Part shown: in pieces, positions 49,532 through 60,100 of the stretch
Layout: every line of letters begins with the position of its first letter
Position numbering within the stretch: position 1 is the stretch's first letter
Source: Lycorma delicatula
Lineage: Eukaryota > Arthropoda > Insecta > Hemiptera > Fulgoridae
Assembly (NCBI RefSeq): GCF_047948215.1
Contig: NC_134458.1
Location: 86,197,260-86,261,259, forward strand
Direction of reading: 5' to 3'
DNA length: 64,000 nucleotides
Position numbers and translations under genes: made by a program
Notes under the pieces: model-generated
The model's input: only the letters and a program-made list of their open reading frames with translations
What the model was told of the DNA's origin: nothing
The model's database searches: none

Positions 49532-49926
49532 TTTAGGCTTTTACTTTAAGAATAGAATTAAACATGACTACAATAAAAATAAATTACTCAGGTAAAATGA
49601 TATTAAAAAAGAGTAAAAAAGAAATTCAAGATTCAAATAATAAGTTGAATTCAGAGAGAAATTTATAAAAAAAAATATTTGTTTGATAGAAAAAGTGATG
49701 GAAAGAAAAATATAGTAGATTAAATAAAACAATAATAGAAGACCTCTCGATAGTAATAGAACTCTCGATTATCGACGATGCCTCTCGGTAAAAAATAAAA
49801 TTTTAATAACTTATATAGAGATTAAAAATTTAAAGTTTTTCCTCGTTCTGGGATAGGATTTACACCATTCATTGGCCACTTAAATGTGCTTTGAATATTA
49901 TTATTCTGTACTATAGTTCATTGTGC

Positions 49927-49958
49927 TATATTATGCTACGCAAACTACGAAGTTCAGT
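49927..49958 (+). promoter_or_regulatory. Candidate TATA box and initiator
   Basis: TATATTAT at 49927-49934 and an arthropod-type initiator TTCAGTT (TCAGT at 49954-49958, +1 at A 49956) lie 29 bp apart, the canonical spacing. An ATG in good context follows 79 nt downstream (50035). In AT-rich DNA a TATA-like string is cheap, so only the combined spacing gives weight. Confidence 0.3.
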
Positions 49959-50034
49959 TAATAGAAAGTGTTTTCAGACACTAAAACAACAATCAATCGC
50001 GTCTTATTTAAAAAACATTATCTGAAAGAGTAAA

Positions 50035-50225
50035 ATGTACAATTTATTAATTTTTTTTTTCTCCTTGGCTACTGTAGTTTTAATAAGTGTTGTTAATACA
50101 TCCACTACGGTATGTGCAATCTATTTACGACCAGTATTAGTGATAGTGAAAGTCTGTTATATGTTAACAAATATTTTGAATAAATTTCTGGATTTTATTC
50201 CACTATTCACTATTACTTTTACCAG
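50035..50225 (+). CDS. Candidate first exon of a small hydrophobic/secreted protein
   Basis: ATG at 50035 in context GTAAAATG opens 64 codons: MYNLLIFFFSLATVVLISVV is a convincing hydrophobic N-terminus (signal peptide or membrane segment), followed by a second hydrophobic stretch around residues 30-60. A strong 5' splice site, CCAG|GTAAGT, occurs at 50222-50231, just before an in-frame TAA at 50227-50229. So this is either a 64-residue peptide or a first exon ending in phase 2 at 50225. Upstream is a TATA/initiator pair. I do not recognise the protein, and no downstream exon was identified. AT-rich DNA easily yields hydrophobic frames, so this is weak. Confidence 0.22.
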
Positions 50226-50322
50226 GTAAGTAATAGTGTAGTGTAATTAATTTTATGTTATTATTTACCGTTATATCTTAATATAATAGTGCGTGTAAAT
50301 ACTGTACTGCAGTACAGTATTT

Positions 50323-50609
50323 GTTAAACCGCCGCCTTGGTTTAGTGGTGAACTCGTCTTCCCAAATCAGTTGATTTGGAAGTCGAGAGTTCCAACGTTC
50401 AAGTCCTAGTAAAGTCATTTATTTTTGCACGGATTTGCATACTAGATCGTGGATACCGGTGTTCTTTGGTAGTTGGGTTTCAATTAATCACACATTGCAG
50501 GAATGGTCGAACTGAGACTGTACAAGACTACACTTCATTTACACTCATACATATCATCCTCTGAAGTAATACCTGAACGGAAATTCCCGGAGGCTAAACA
50601 GGAAGAACA
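50323..50609 (+). mobile_element. SINE family A, copy 3
   Basis: Flanked by a perfect 12-bp target duplication AGTACAGTATTT (50311-50322 and 50610-50621). Box A is TGGTTTAGTGG, box B-like ACGTTCAAGTCC. The tail is TCATCCTCTGAAG followed by CCGGAGGCTAAACA. The left duplication sits inside an 18-bp palindrome, ACTGTACTGCAGTACAGT (50301-50318). A 16-base piece of the body (the second TCATCC unit seen in copies 1 and 2) is missing. Confidence 0.9.
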
Positions 50610-50621
50610 AGTACAGTATTT

Positions 50622-51490
50622 ATTGTCCTAATAATTCAGTATTAGGTCATTTTAAAAGTACAATAGAAGGTCATTTTAACACATATTACTTTATTAAATA
50701 TTATTTTTTAATCAACTGCGATTTTACTAAGCTTGTGGATTATAGCGATCCTCTTCCTGGTTATTATCTCGGGTAATCGGAAGTTGGTTGTATATAATTA
50801 ACAATTATAAAATGAAATAAAAGTATAATAAATAAAAACCAAAAGAATGTTTCACTGGAAGGAGAGAACAGTAAATAAAAAATATATCGCAGAAATTTAA
50901 TGCGTAGATTAATAATAATAAAATCTATATAATTTGATTTAAGCTATTATTTAAGTGATTACATAATTTTCCAAAAAGAGTTTAAGTCAATTGCTCTAAT
51001 AATGCGTGTTTTCCTAACGTCGGACTGTGTTCCGCTACGGAGAATGGCCTAAACGTTCCGTTGTGCTGATTTCCTACAACTGCGGAACAGAATAGTTGTG
51101 CAGTAGACGCGAAAGAGATTTAGTCGTTTTACATTCTATACTGTATTACTTACTTATCTCGAACAGAGTATAAAAGAAATTAATATACAAGAAAAAACTA
51201 TTTACTGCTTTATCGTTGAACGAGTTATCTGAATTAAAAGACAAAACCGATTCTTGTTGAAAATTGTTTTATTGATCGTTCCTCCAACCTTATTCCATAT
51301 CGGATTTTATTTTTAACTTGTTTTTGAAATAAGGATGTGACATATCTCATAAGATAGAATGGCCACCTTACCAATTTGGTAAGTTGCTTGTAAACAACAA
51401 GAGAAAACCGTGGAGCCAAGTTATTCACGTTGGAAAAATCACCCTTTTTTACGCTAAGCAACCACTTTTTCTCGCGAAGGTCGGTGGATT
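50622..51490. other. Spacer, no gene
   Basis: AT-rich, with a less AT-rich block at about 51005-51110 of unknown origin. Nothing else supported. Confidence 0.45.
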
Positions 51491-51504
51491 AGACTCTTCC
51501 AACC

Positions 51505-51663
51505 TTTTTTTTCCTTATGTTTAACCTCCGGGTCCATCATTAGATATTGCTTCAGAGGATGAGATGAATGATTTGTAGTGTGTGTGAAAATGCCATGCCT
51601 GACCGGATTTCGAACCTCCGGATGAAAGGCCGAGACGCTACCACTCGTGCCACGGTTGCCGGC
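51505..51663 (-). mobile_element. SINE family D (head of C, tail of A)
   Basis: On the minus strand it starts GCCGGCAACCGTGGCACGAG, with a box A-like TGGCACGAGTGGTAGCG and box B-like GGTTCGAAATCC. The body matches family C (GGTCAGGCATGGCATTTT), and the tail is TCATCCTCTGAAG, ATATCTAATG, CCCGGAGGTTAAACATAAGG and an A run. The target duplication is AGACTCYTCCAACC on the plus strand: 51491-51504 after the A run and 51664-51677 before the head (one mismatch). The tail is that of family A; the head is not. Confidence 0.85.
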
Positions 51664-51696
51664 AGACTCCTCCAACCTTTTTTTTTTTCCCACTCT

Positions 51697-51745
51697 ACTC
51701 CCCTGGGCCAGTCCGAATGGTTGGTATTGCGCCACCCAGGGGAGT
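51697..51745 (-). promoter_or_regulatory. Stem-loop in the LINE 3' UTR
   Basis: ACTCCCCTGGG (51697-51707) pairs perfectly with CCCAGGGGAGT (51735-51745), 8 bp from the A tail. A stem at this place could be the RNA element that the element's own reverse transcriptase recognises, as known for several LINEs; here that role is inferred from position only. Confidence 0.5.
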
Positions 51746-52023
51746 TTCTGGTAAACTCTAACGAGCCGCTCCGCCTACCGGCTGAACGTCCGGCATGGCA
51801 GGTCGGCTCGCCGGTGTCAGCTCTTTTGAGTGATTTTCTGTTTGCCCATTTGGAAACCACGACATACCTCGAATAGCCGTAACGTGGCACCGGGTCTTTT
51901 CTTACTCTTCTTCTTCATCAGAACCTATCTAAACCCTTGGAGTCCTCAGTGGATCATTGAGAACGACACACCTCAGCGTGCCGTCTCTCACCACTGAGGC
52001 TGTCCACCCTACCCTATTCTACA

Positions 52024-54927
52024 CTAGTAACCTAGTCGCCTTTCATCTATATCCTTCTCTGTTAGTACTGCTACTATAAATTCCGTAACCTTCTTCCAGT
52101 TTATTTCGCTCCTCAACATGTGCTCTAGGACCTCTGCTGGGCTCATACCTATTATGCCACAGTTCCTCCTTTTAATTGCCCACCCACCTCTCGCAGCAGA
52201 AAAGTGTGTGTTCTGCATTGTCAATTCTCTCACAGTACATACATTCTGGACCTGGCCTTCTTCCAACACGATGAAGGTACTCATTGAAATTGCCATGACC
52301 TGTAAAAAACTGCGTGATATGATAATTTAACTCACCATGTTTCCTGTCTAACCATAGTGCAAGATCTGGAATCAGCTCCTTCGTGTGTCTGGCTGGTCCA
52401 TCCTCCTGCCATCTATTTTGCCATCTATGTCTAAGTCTATCTTTTGCTTCATTTGCTTCGAGGCCTTGCGCCCTCTTGACTCTATTTAGGGCCATTAAGT
52501 CTATTGGTGGCACCCCAAACAACACGCACAACGCCTCATAGGAGACCGTCCTGTAAGCTGAAACAACCCCCAGCAACAGCCTCCTATGAGTACTAACCAG
52601 TCTGTTGAAATTTCTTTTAACCCTGACTGAGTGCCACCACACTGGTACTGTATATAACATCATGGATGTCACTGTGGACGCTATCGCCCTTCGCTTAGAG
52701 GGTCTTGGAGCTCTCTGCGAAGACATTATTATATTCAAATTCTTAGTCATCTGTTCACCTTTGGCACATATGTCTATTATATGCTGGGTGAACCGGCAAT
52801 TCCTCTCATAAGTCACACCCAGGTATTTGATCTTTTCGACCTCTGTTATTTGTTGGTTTCCAATTTGGATGGCTGGACGGTCTAAAATCCTCTTCCCTGT
52901 GAACATAATATATTTACATTTTTCTATTGCCAGCTGGAGTCCCCTCTCTTTCAACCAATTATATATTGTCAGTAACGTTTTGTTAGCACTCTCTTGTACA
53001 TCGACAGTTGTTTTACCCTTGATGAGTATCGCTAGGTCATCGGCATAGGCAATTACTTGTACACCATCCTGATAGTCTAGTCTTAATATCCCATCGAAGG
53101 CCAGTATCCAGAGTAAGGGTCCCAGTACAGACCCCTGTGGCACACCGCCATAAATATTGAAACGTAGGCACTCACTCTGCGTCTCCACCAAGCATTCTCT
53201 ATTTGAGAAGTATTCCCCTATCTGCCTTCTTAAATAAGGACTGATACCTTTTTCCACTAATGCCCTATTTATTGATTCCCACTTGATAGAACCGAATGCA
53301 TTTTTTACATCTAAAGCTATGAATAGGGGAATACTCCTCGTTCTCCATATGCTGCTCCTAGTATCCTTAGCCCAGTCGATCACCTTTGTCGCCGCCTGTA
53401 TCGTCGAACGACCCTTCATGAATCCAAACTGATTTCCACTAATGCCTATTGCTTCCTCAAGTTCCTTAAAGATTCGGCCAGCGAGCATCTTCTCCACTAC
53501 CTTTGCCATGGTATTTAAAAGACTCAATGGTCTGTATAAAGGTTCTCCATTGTCATTTGTGCCTTTTGGGAGGAACACCACCCTAGATTCCTTCCAGATT
53601 CCTGGAAATGTCTTGTTTTCTAATCCATGGCTGGCAACATCAAGCATTTCATAAGGAATTCTCTTTATCAGCCCTTTAAGGAGTGCCGCTGGAATTCCGT
53701 CTGGACCCGGGCTCTTCCTATTACCCAGTTGTGCTACAGCCAAGTGCAGTTCAGAGAACGTGAAGCGTCTGGGTTCACAATCTATAACATTTCCTGCAGT
53801 TTCTACTCTACCGGGGAATAGCTCATTAATTTGTTGTTCTACCTGCTCATTATTTAATACGGGCAGACGCCTTCCAAATCGCTTAGTGATTATTTTGTAT
53901 GCCTGTCCCCAGGGGTCTCCGTCTAACTCCTCGCAGAGTCTGTGCCATTGTTTTTTCTTAGACAGACGAATAGCTTTGTTTAAGGCCCGTCTGGTCTCTT
54001 TATAAGCCAGAGATGCCTCCTCGTACTCCTGTCCGCCTTGCATTCTGAGTCTCTGCTTCCTTCTTCTGCGCGATTGTAGGAGCCCTCTCAGTGTTTAAAT
54101 CTCCATATTCCACCAATACACTGAGTGTCTATTAGCTCTTCTGTGAGCTACTCTGCCCATTTATTGTCTTATAACGTTAGTCAGGGCAACTGGTGTCAGA
54201 TTCTCTATGTTGATAATCCTTTCGGCCGTTCTATCGATTATGATCTCGATCTGTTCCGTTGTAAAACTACTATAGGGCATTTTCTCTCTAGTTACATAGT
54301 CTGAGCCTTTTATGGTAATCATAGTGGCATGATGGTCACTCGCCACATCATGTGGTAACACTCGCCAGTCCCAGTGTTCCCTACTCCATCTATCGTCTAT
54401 GATTGTTAAGTCCAAGACTGACGAGTGTCCTCTCGCCTCATATGTAGGGGTGCCATCATTTACACAATGACAGCTTATTGCCCCCATCATATCCGTAAGG
54501 ATCTCACCTCTGCGATTGGTGTATGCGCTCCCTGCTGCAATCGCTTTACTATTGAAATCACCTAGAATAATAACTTTCTTCCTAGCGTTATTTATTACTC
54601 CTTGTATTATGTCTAGTCTTCTAGTAAATTCATGTATGTCACAGTTTGGAGACATATAGGCACCAATCGCTAGTGTTGAATCCGACTCCACCGCCAACAT
54701 GCCTCCAGGTCTGGACGTCTGGACGTCAATCTCCATGCTATCCTGCCACTTACATCTATAATTGCCACGTCACCATTTGTATCCACCATCCAGCCTGATC
54801 TAGCAACAAGGTACTTGTTCGGCTCCGTGATTATCAGTAAATCAGCCCTTTGCTCTATGACCAGTTCACTAACCAAATCATGAGACATGGTGCTTCTGTT
54901 TGCGTTAACCATTATCACCCTAAGCAT
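52024..54927 (-). pseudogene. R1-clade ORF2: endonuclease plus reverse transcriptase, four lesions
   Basis: The ATG at 54927 opens VIMVNANRSTMSHDLVSELV. Endonuclease motifs follow: ITEPN (catalytic Glu), GDFNSK and VASDHHATM. RT motifs, counted from the Met at 54043: SPGPDGIPAALL (111-122), FIALDVKNAF (catalytic D245), GVPQGSVLGP (300-309) and YADD (333-336). The C-terminal zinc motif is CMYCERIDNAEHTLFCC (CX2CX7HX4C). Lesions are an 8-bp tandem duplication TGGACGTC at 54712-54727 that shifts the frame, TAA at 54163-54161, TAA at 54097-54095, and a one-base shift near 52180, after which the C-terminus runs to 52024. All catalytic residues remain. The length of about 967 codons is normal. Its start overlaps the ORF1 end by 8 nt. 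Confidence 0.9.
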
Positions 54928-55867
54928 TTAAGTGTTTTGAGCACCCCCAGCCTCCGGTGCGGTGTTCTTGGCTCCCACAATCCAGGCAGCTACTATGCTC
55001 CCGGCATTCAGCAATCTTGTGGTCTCTGCCTCCACAATTGAAGCAGAGATCCATTCTGTCAGGGCCCTTGCACTCATGTTTACGATGTCCAGTATTCCAG
55101 CATCTGAAGCACTTTTCCTCTCATTCCCTAATATATGTTCGACAATTTACCCAGCCAATCCTCAACCTTTGTTCCACCAGCTTACAGGCAGCCCTATACG
55201 AGGTGATAACTGTAACATTTTGGGTCTCGGCGTACCCTTTTCTAATTGACGATATCTTGATGTCCTCATCAGTACCTACTCTTGCAGTAATAGCAGCAAA
55301 AATTTCTGTCTCAGTGGTGTCATATTCTACATCCCTGATGTGAACTATTGTGCGCCTTCCCGCTCTTGTACGCAGGTCAACATTCAGATCTGCCGCCTTA
55401 TCTCGTATGTTACTTGTAAACTCTGCAGCTTTCTGCGCTCCCTGAATTCTCACGTGGAGTTCTTCATTCCTGCCCTTACGTAAGGAGATGAACTCTTTTG
55501 CATCTTCACTACTTACTGCAGACTTCATCGTTTTAAGTAAATCAGAATAGGATTTTCCAGCTGCTTTGATAACCACAGTACGACTGTCAACTGCCGGTGG
55601 TGTCGACTTTTTAATATGGGCTTGTCCAGACTTGCCTTGTATAGCTTTACCTTCAACTGGGATCGTAAGCACTTTAACCGCTACTTCCTCGTCTCTCCGC
55701 AAATAAGATATTAATTTCTTCATATAGTTTCCAATATTATTATTGGGGACGACAAAAACTAAATTACCAGCCTGAGGAATAATCTTCCTTAAAGCCCTCA
55801 ATATAGCTCCCATTGTGCTCTTCTCAGTAGCATTACCATCATAGTAGATTTTGTATTTACTTTTCTT
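54920..55867 (-). pseudogene. R1-clade ORF1 (gag-like), 5'-truncated, one nonsense codon
   Basis: Nucleic-acid-binding ORF1 protein of the LINE, which would package the RNA. The legible part starts within KKSKYKIYYDGNATEKSTMG and includes GNLVFVVPNN and DIKISSIRKGYAETQNVTV. A TGA at 55123-55121 interrupts, and the same frame continues EEKCFRCWNTGHRKHEC. Three zinc knuckles follow: CFRCWNTGHRKHEC, CFNCGGRDHKIAEC and CLDCGSQEHRTGGWGC. The TAG at 54922-54920 overlaps the ORF2 ATG (ATGCTTAG), an arrangement that suggests coupled translation of ORF2. About 315 codons remain; R1 ORF1 proteins are usually longer, consistent with 5' truncation. No start codon is present. Confidence 0.85.
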
Positions 55868-57085
55868 AAACTCCTCCAACCTGTTTCAGTCGATCCTAAC
55901 GGGCGAACTCCGCCGGCGGACAATGAATCATAAGTTGTAGATAAAAACCTCAGCTTCGAAAATGCACATCAACTGCGTAGCGTGCTTCGTTCGACGTCTT
56001 CAGTTCTCCGCAGAAGGACACACTCCGTAGTTAGGAAACACATCTTCAGTCGAAGAGATAGGCGGTATGCAACTTTTAAGAGATATTGTTTGCAGTATAA
56101 ACTCGGCAGTTGTAATTATTGTTCGAAGATCAGCTTATCTAGTTTTACGTTACTTTACATTAACTACAGATATAATTATTAATATTTTTTGCAGAGAACG
56201 AAATTGAGGGACTCCATCGTATAAGTTGATGTGATCCTTGTAATGTACATCCGAAATATGTATATATATATATTTATACACAGATTAGTCAACAGATATT
56301 ATGCAGAAACCATTTGACGGAAATTCTGTAAATTTCCGAACTTCGTTTTTATTCAGTGGAAAAAGGTCTCGATGAAATATGGAAGCAATAGATTCTGCAT
56401 CTTTTTTTAAATTTATTCCAGATAAGTAGTGACTTTAAAATAGGTTTTTTATTGTTATTGTACGACGTCTGGACCTGGGAGAACAACACAACTAATCCAG
56501 TAAATAATCAACTACGACCGATTAACAGAACCACCTCTTAAATTAAAGAATAATTGCATGTTATTACTCACTTAATTGTGCTGTTATATGTCGTATGAGA
56601 AAGTTGTTTAAATGAAAATAAACGAGAATTTACTCGGTTATATAAACATACATACATACATACAGCGCTTGCCGTAGATATAGATATATGGTTCTATAAT
56701 CGTAATTGTCACCAAACCAGAAACATTATATGCAAAGGCGGATAGAATGCATTGTAAACTTCGCGCGACTTAAATGTTGTAAGGTCTGTTATTGTAATCA
56801 TTTGTAGGCCTACTGCTTGAAGTATTAGACAATACAATTTCTCAATTTATCGCCTACGAATCTATTGTCTAACTTATTGCTGATAAAAATAAATAAATAT
56901 CGTTTCGCCAAGAATTAAATAAGCTTGAATAAACGCATATCAAGTCAATTTTTATTTTATTGATCAACTTACAAGATAATAATGACAAGATGATAATGTA
57001 ATATTTATTAGTTTATATACTTTATTTTTAAAGAATATCACCCACCTAAAAACAGTTGGCGGACGAGTTAATAGTCGGATTTAAT

Positions 57086-57087
<2 letters not shown>

Positions 57088-57119
<32 letters not shown>
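57088..57119. repeat. T homopolymer, 32 nt
   Basis: Uninterrupted T run. It could be the tail of a minus-strand retroposed copy, but nothing recognisable follows it. Confidence 0.9.
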
Positions 57120-57121
<2 letters not shown>

Positions 57122-58086
57122 TAATATGCCCCTATCCACTGCAGTACGTGTCACGGAAGACAAAGCTTCACTTTCAACAGTAATATTTTTACCAACCAAA
57201 AAACAAAAAATAGTTATAATTTTTTACCATCTAAAAAAATTATTCTTCGTTAAAAAAATGACTCATAAAATGTACTCTAAATTCGCCTTTTTACCTTTTA
57301 TGGATAATTTTAACATTCAATAACTTCGTTAAAGATTACATGAAAAGTTAGGATTTAAGTGTTTTTAAGAATAAAATATTACCAGACGTTTTAAGTACAT
57401 GAAAAAAAAATCCGATTGTTCGTTTCAAAATGTTTTTTTTTTTATTTTTTTTATTTCCATTTCAACTTTCAGTAAAAATAAGAATTTTTTTTCTAAAAAA
57501 TATCTCTTTAAATACCATTATTATAATAGATACATCGTTTCATAACTGTAATATTAATAAGACAAAAAAAGATTTTAAATGAATGAAAAATTTCAATTAA
57601 AATTGTTAGGTGGTAATTTCCACCATTTGTTAGAAAACAGTAGTACAGTCGTTTCACATAAGCGCATAGAGTAAAGATATAAATTGTTCGCTTTTTACCT
57701 CTTTGAAAACGGTAAGAAGATATTTGTCGTAGTATAGTTGCTTAATAACATATTTTTAGAATTTATTTTGCATGTTTTACATCGATATAAATTCGTGTTA
57801 GGTTAAAAATTAGTCAAAATGGTTTTCTTTCCTTTTTTTAGTATTATAAAAAATAATTTTAATAATGTAATTAAATTACATAAATAAAAAGGAAAATGAA
57901 TTCGAAATTTAATAAAACCAACCTCAGTATTTTACTGTTACTATGAAGTGAGCTTCAAACTAATCGGTAATAATATATAGCGACTAATTTAGATTATAAA
58001 AAATTATATCTAAAACAAAATAACATTTTATTTAAAGGATTTTTTTTTTTGTTTATCGAATGAATAAAATGACCAATAAAATTATT

Positions 58087-58117
58087 CATACCTCAATGAA
58101 TAATTCATTGAGGTATG
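58087..58117. repeat. Hairpin, 14-bp arms, 3-nt loop
   Basis: CATACCTCAATGAA, loop TAA, TTCATTGAGGTATG; perfect. Confidence 0.85.
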
Positions 58118-59195
58118 TAAAATTGTGATAGAAATAACTTTTGGCCACTAGAAGCGTAATGCTAACTACGAGTATATATTTCGTTTATTATCTGTATAGT
58201 TAATTGCAGTATATCTAATGCCAATGAGATGTTATTGTCATTATAAACTAAATTCTACGCTGACTCTTCATATAAGCAAAGTTTCAAAGTTAAAGTTTCG
58301 TTTGGTCAAAAAACATTACGACTGATTTATCTACGCTATTTGCTAATAAGAACTGAAATATAATGTGTTTTTTTTAAAGCATGGCATAAAAAATAACGTA
58401 ATTTATAGCGAATTTACCTCATAAGCCTGTAATGAAACTAAATGTTTTCCTTAATTATCGAAATTAACTCGTAAAATAATAATTTAACGGAACAAAAATA
58501 AAAATTAAACTTTTTAATTTTTTTTAACATTAATGTTACATATTTAAATTTTAATTAACCGCTTAGAAGAACAGTAAATACAGAGTTATATCTAAAACTA
58601 AAATGAACTGAACGAGTATTTGTAATCTATTGCAATTTGAAAATATTAGATAAAAAAACAAAAACATTCCAGAAATAACCGTTTTAGAAGTCTAAAATTA
58701 TTTAATTTTCAAAACAGAATCAATTTCGTCAAATATTAAACTTTGTTTGATACTCAGGTAACAAGTACCTACTTGTTTTGTACCAAAATTTGGCGTAAAA
58801 TATTTAGTTTACTTTGTATGGTAAAGAAAAAAGTATTAGTGAAAATGTTAGTTTGTTTTTATTTAGGGAAATTTTTTAGATCATGAGAAGGAAATTTTAC
58901 AACCTATAATTTATATTTAGTATCGTACAGAAATCGATGACGACTTGTCCAAAGATTTGATAGCATTGCTTTACACCGATACACATATATTTTAGAATAA
59001 TTTTATTTATGCAGCCAACCTGACATCGCCACATACAAGCTTTTGTTGTAAGTTGAAAATTGTGATGAATGTTCGTTTACAGATATCTTTTTTTCTTATG
59101 AATGAAAATTATTACATTGTTTATATTGTAATTATTCTCATTAATACGAAAAAAAATTTGTTCGAATCCTAACTGGCTGATAATGAAACATAATA

Positions 59196-60098
59196 CAGTG
59201 GATTCCGGATAATCTGACCACTTCGGGAATGGGACACAAGTACAGCTCTGTTAAGCGATATAAACGAAAAATGAGAAGGTGTACGCAAATGCAGGACATT
59301 ACATAATTATTAACCACGATTTTAAGTTCTTATTATTCGGAATTTTATTTCTCGTACAATATTACAGTTACATAAACGACATTATTAAATTACAAAATTA
59401 TTAAGTTATTTTTGTAGGCTTACATCATTTATAAAAAACAAAGCTTGATAACGTACGAGAAATACAAGTCTAAATAATGACTGCCTTTTAAAATACAAAA
59501 ATATGTTCTTTAATGTATCTTAGTTAAACTTCTTGAAAAAATTCTTGTTTTGCTTTGTTGTCTTCCTTCATTACCTGGCGTTCTAAAGATTTGGCAGACC
59601 CGCAGTTGCGAGCGAGCGTGCTAGCGAGCGGGCTTCCTTCGCTACTTTCTTGCATAAAATACTGCTTAAGTCCGTCAATGAATTTTTTGCATCTTGTGTA
59701 GATACCCGTATCACTTTGGGTTTGTCTTCATCATCTTCAATTTTCCTTCAGTTTTTAAATAATCTTTTTGATTATTTCCTGATCACTCCCGCACAACTTG
59801 AAAGAATACATATTGTATAGATCAGTTGGTACAGAATGTTTCTCCTAACAGTGGTTAACCTGAAGTTTCATTCCTCCTTATAGCGTTCAAACAATGGTTA
59901 AATGACTTACGTAATAAATAAAATCGAGTTATTTTACGAGCAAAATAAACATACTGTGGGTCTTATTAGCGGCATTTTGGGTCGTTATACCGATGTAATT
60001 TTACTTGAATTCTGGCAATATGTTTCTGTTTTTACAAAACTTCCCCGATTAAAAGGCTGCTCCAAATAACTGGTGGTTCTATTAACCGGAATTCACTT
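59196..60098 (-). mobile_element. Second Tigger-like element, internally deleted
   Basis: The left end reads CAGTGGATTCCGGATAATCT and the right end in reverse complement AAGTGAATTCCGGTTAATAG, flanked by TA (59194-59195 and 60099-60100). At 903 bp it is too short for a transposase, but the minus strand carries a C-terminal relic. The ends differ from those of the element at 345, so this is a distinct family of the Tigger/pogo group, nonautonomous through internal deletion. Confidence 0.72.
59524..59750 (-). pseudogene. Tigger-type transposase C-terminal relic
   Basis: The minus strand reads EDDEDKPKVIRVSTQDAKN. After a one-base shift it reads FIDGLKQYFMQESSEGSPLA and then RQVMKEDNKAKQEFFQEV before TAA at 59526-59524. 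The acidic linker followed by a LKQYFMQ-like helix matches the C-terminal tail of Tigger/jerky transposases. No catalytic residues remain. The CG-rich GCGAGCGAGCGTGCTAGCG (59607 on) lies within this relic. Confidence 0.6.
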
Positions 60099-60100
60099 TA

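Larger units (their letters stand above)
51678..55867 (-). mobile_element. R1-clade non-LTR retrotransposon, 5'-truncated, few lesions
   Basis: Minus-strand element of 4190 bp: partial ORF1 with three CCHC knuckles, ORF2 with APE-type endonuclease, reverse transcriptase and C-terminal CCHC motif, a 346-bp 3' UTR and an A tail (T run 51678-51688). The motif of the target site, AAACTCCTCCAACC (55868-55881), recurs as AGACTCCTCCAACC (51664-51677) directly after the tail, 13 of 14 identical. I infer this is the target duplication, so ORF1 is truncated rather than the copy full length. A stop codon just upstream of the ORF1 frame supports this. Domain order, ORF1/ORF2 overlap and RT style point to the R1 clade; no 28S rDNA target is seen. 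Confidence 0.82.
55882..59193. other. No gene; GC-richer block then AT-rich DNA
   Basis: 55882-56080 is less AT-rich and was contiguous with 51470-51490 before the two retrotransposon insertions; it may belong to an older repeat. A CATA microsatellite lies near 56645-56662, a long T run at 57088 and a hairpin at 58087. No coding region is supported. Confidence 0.45.

Noticed and set aside
51552..51890. Overlapping open frames on both strands of the LINE 3' region
   Set aside because: They span the LINE 3' UTR, its tail and the SINE, and have no domain or conserved start.
55882..56080. LINE 5' UTR
   Set aside because: At first taken as the 5' UTR because of its GC content, but the target-site copy at 55868-55881 and the stop next to it argue that it is flanking DNA.
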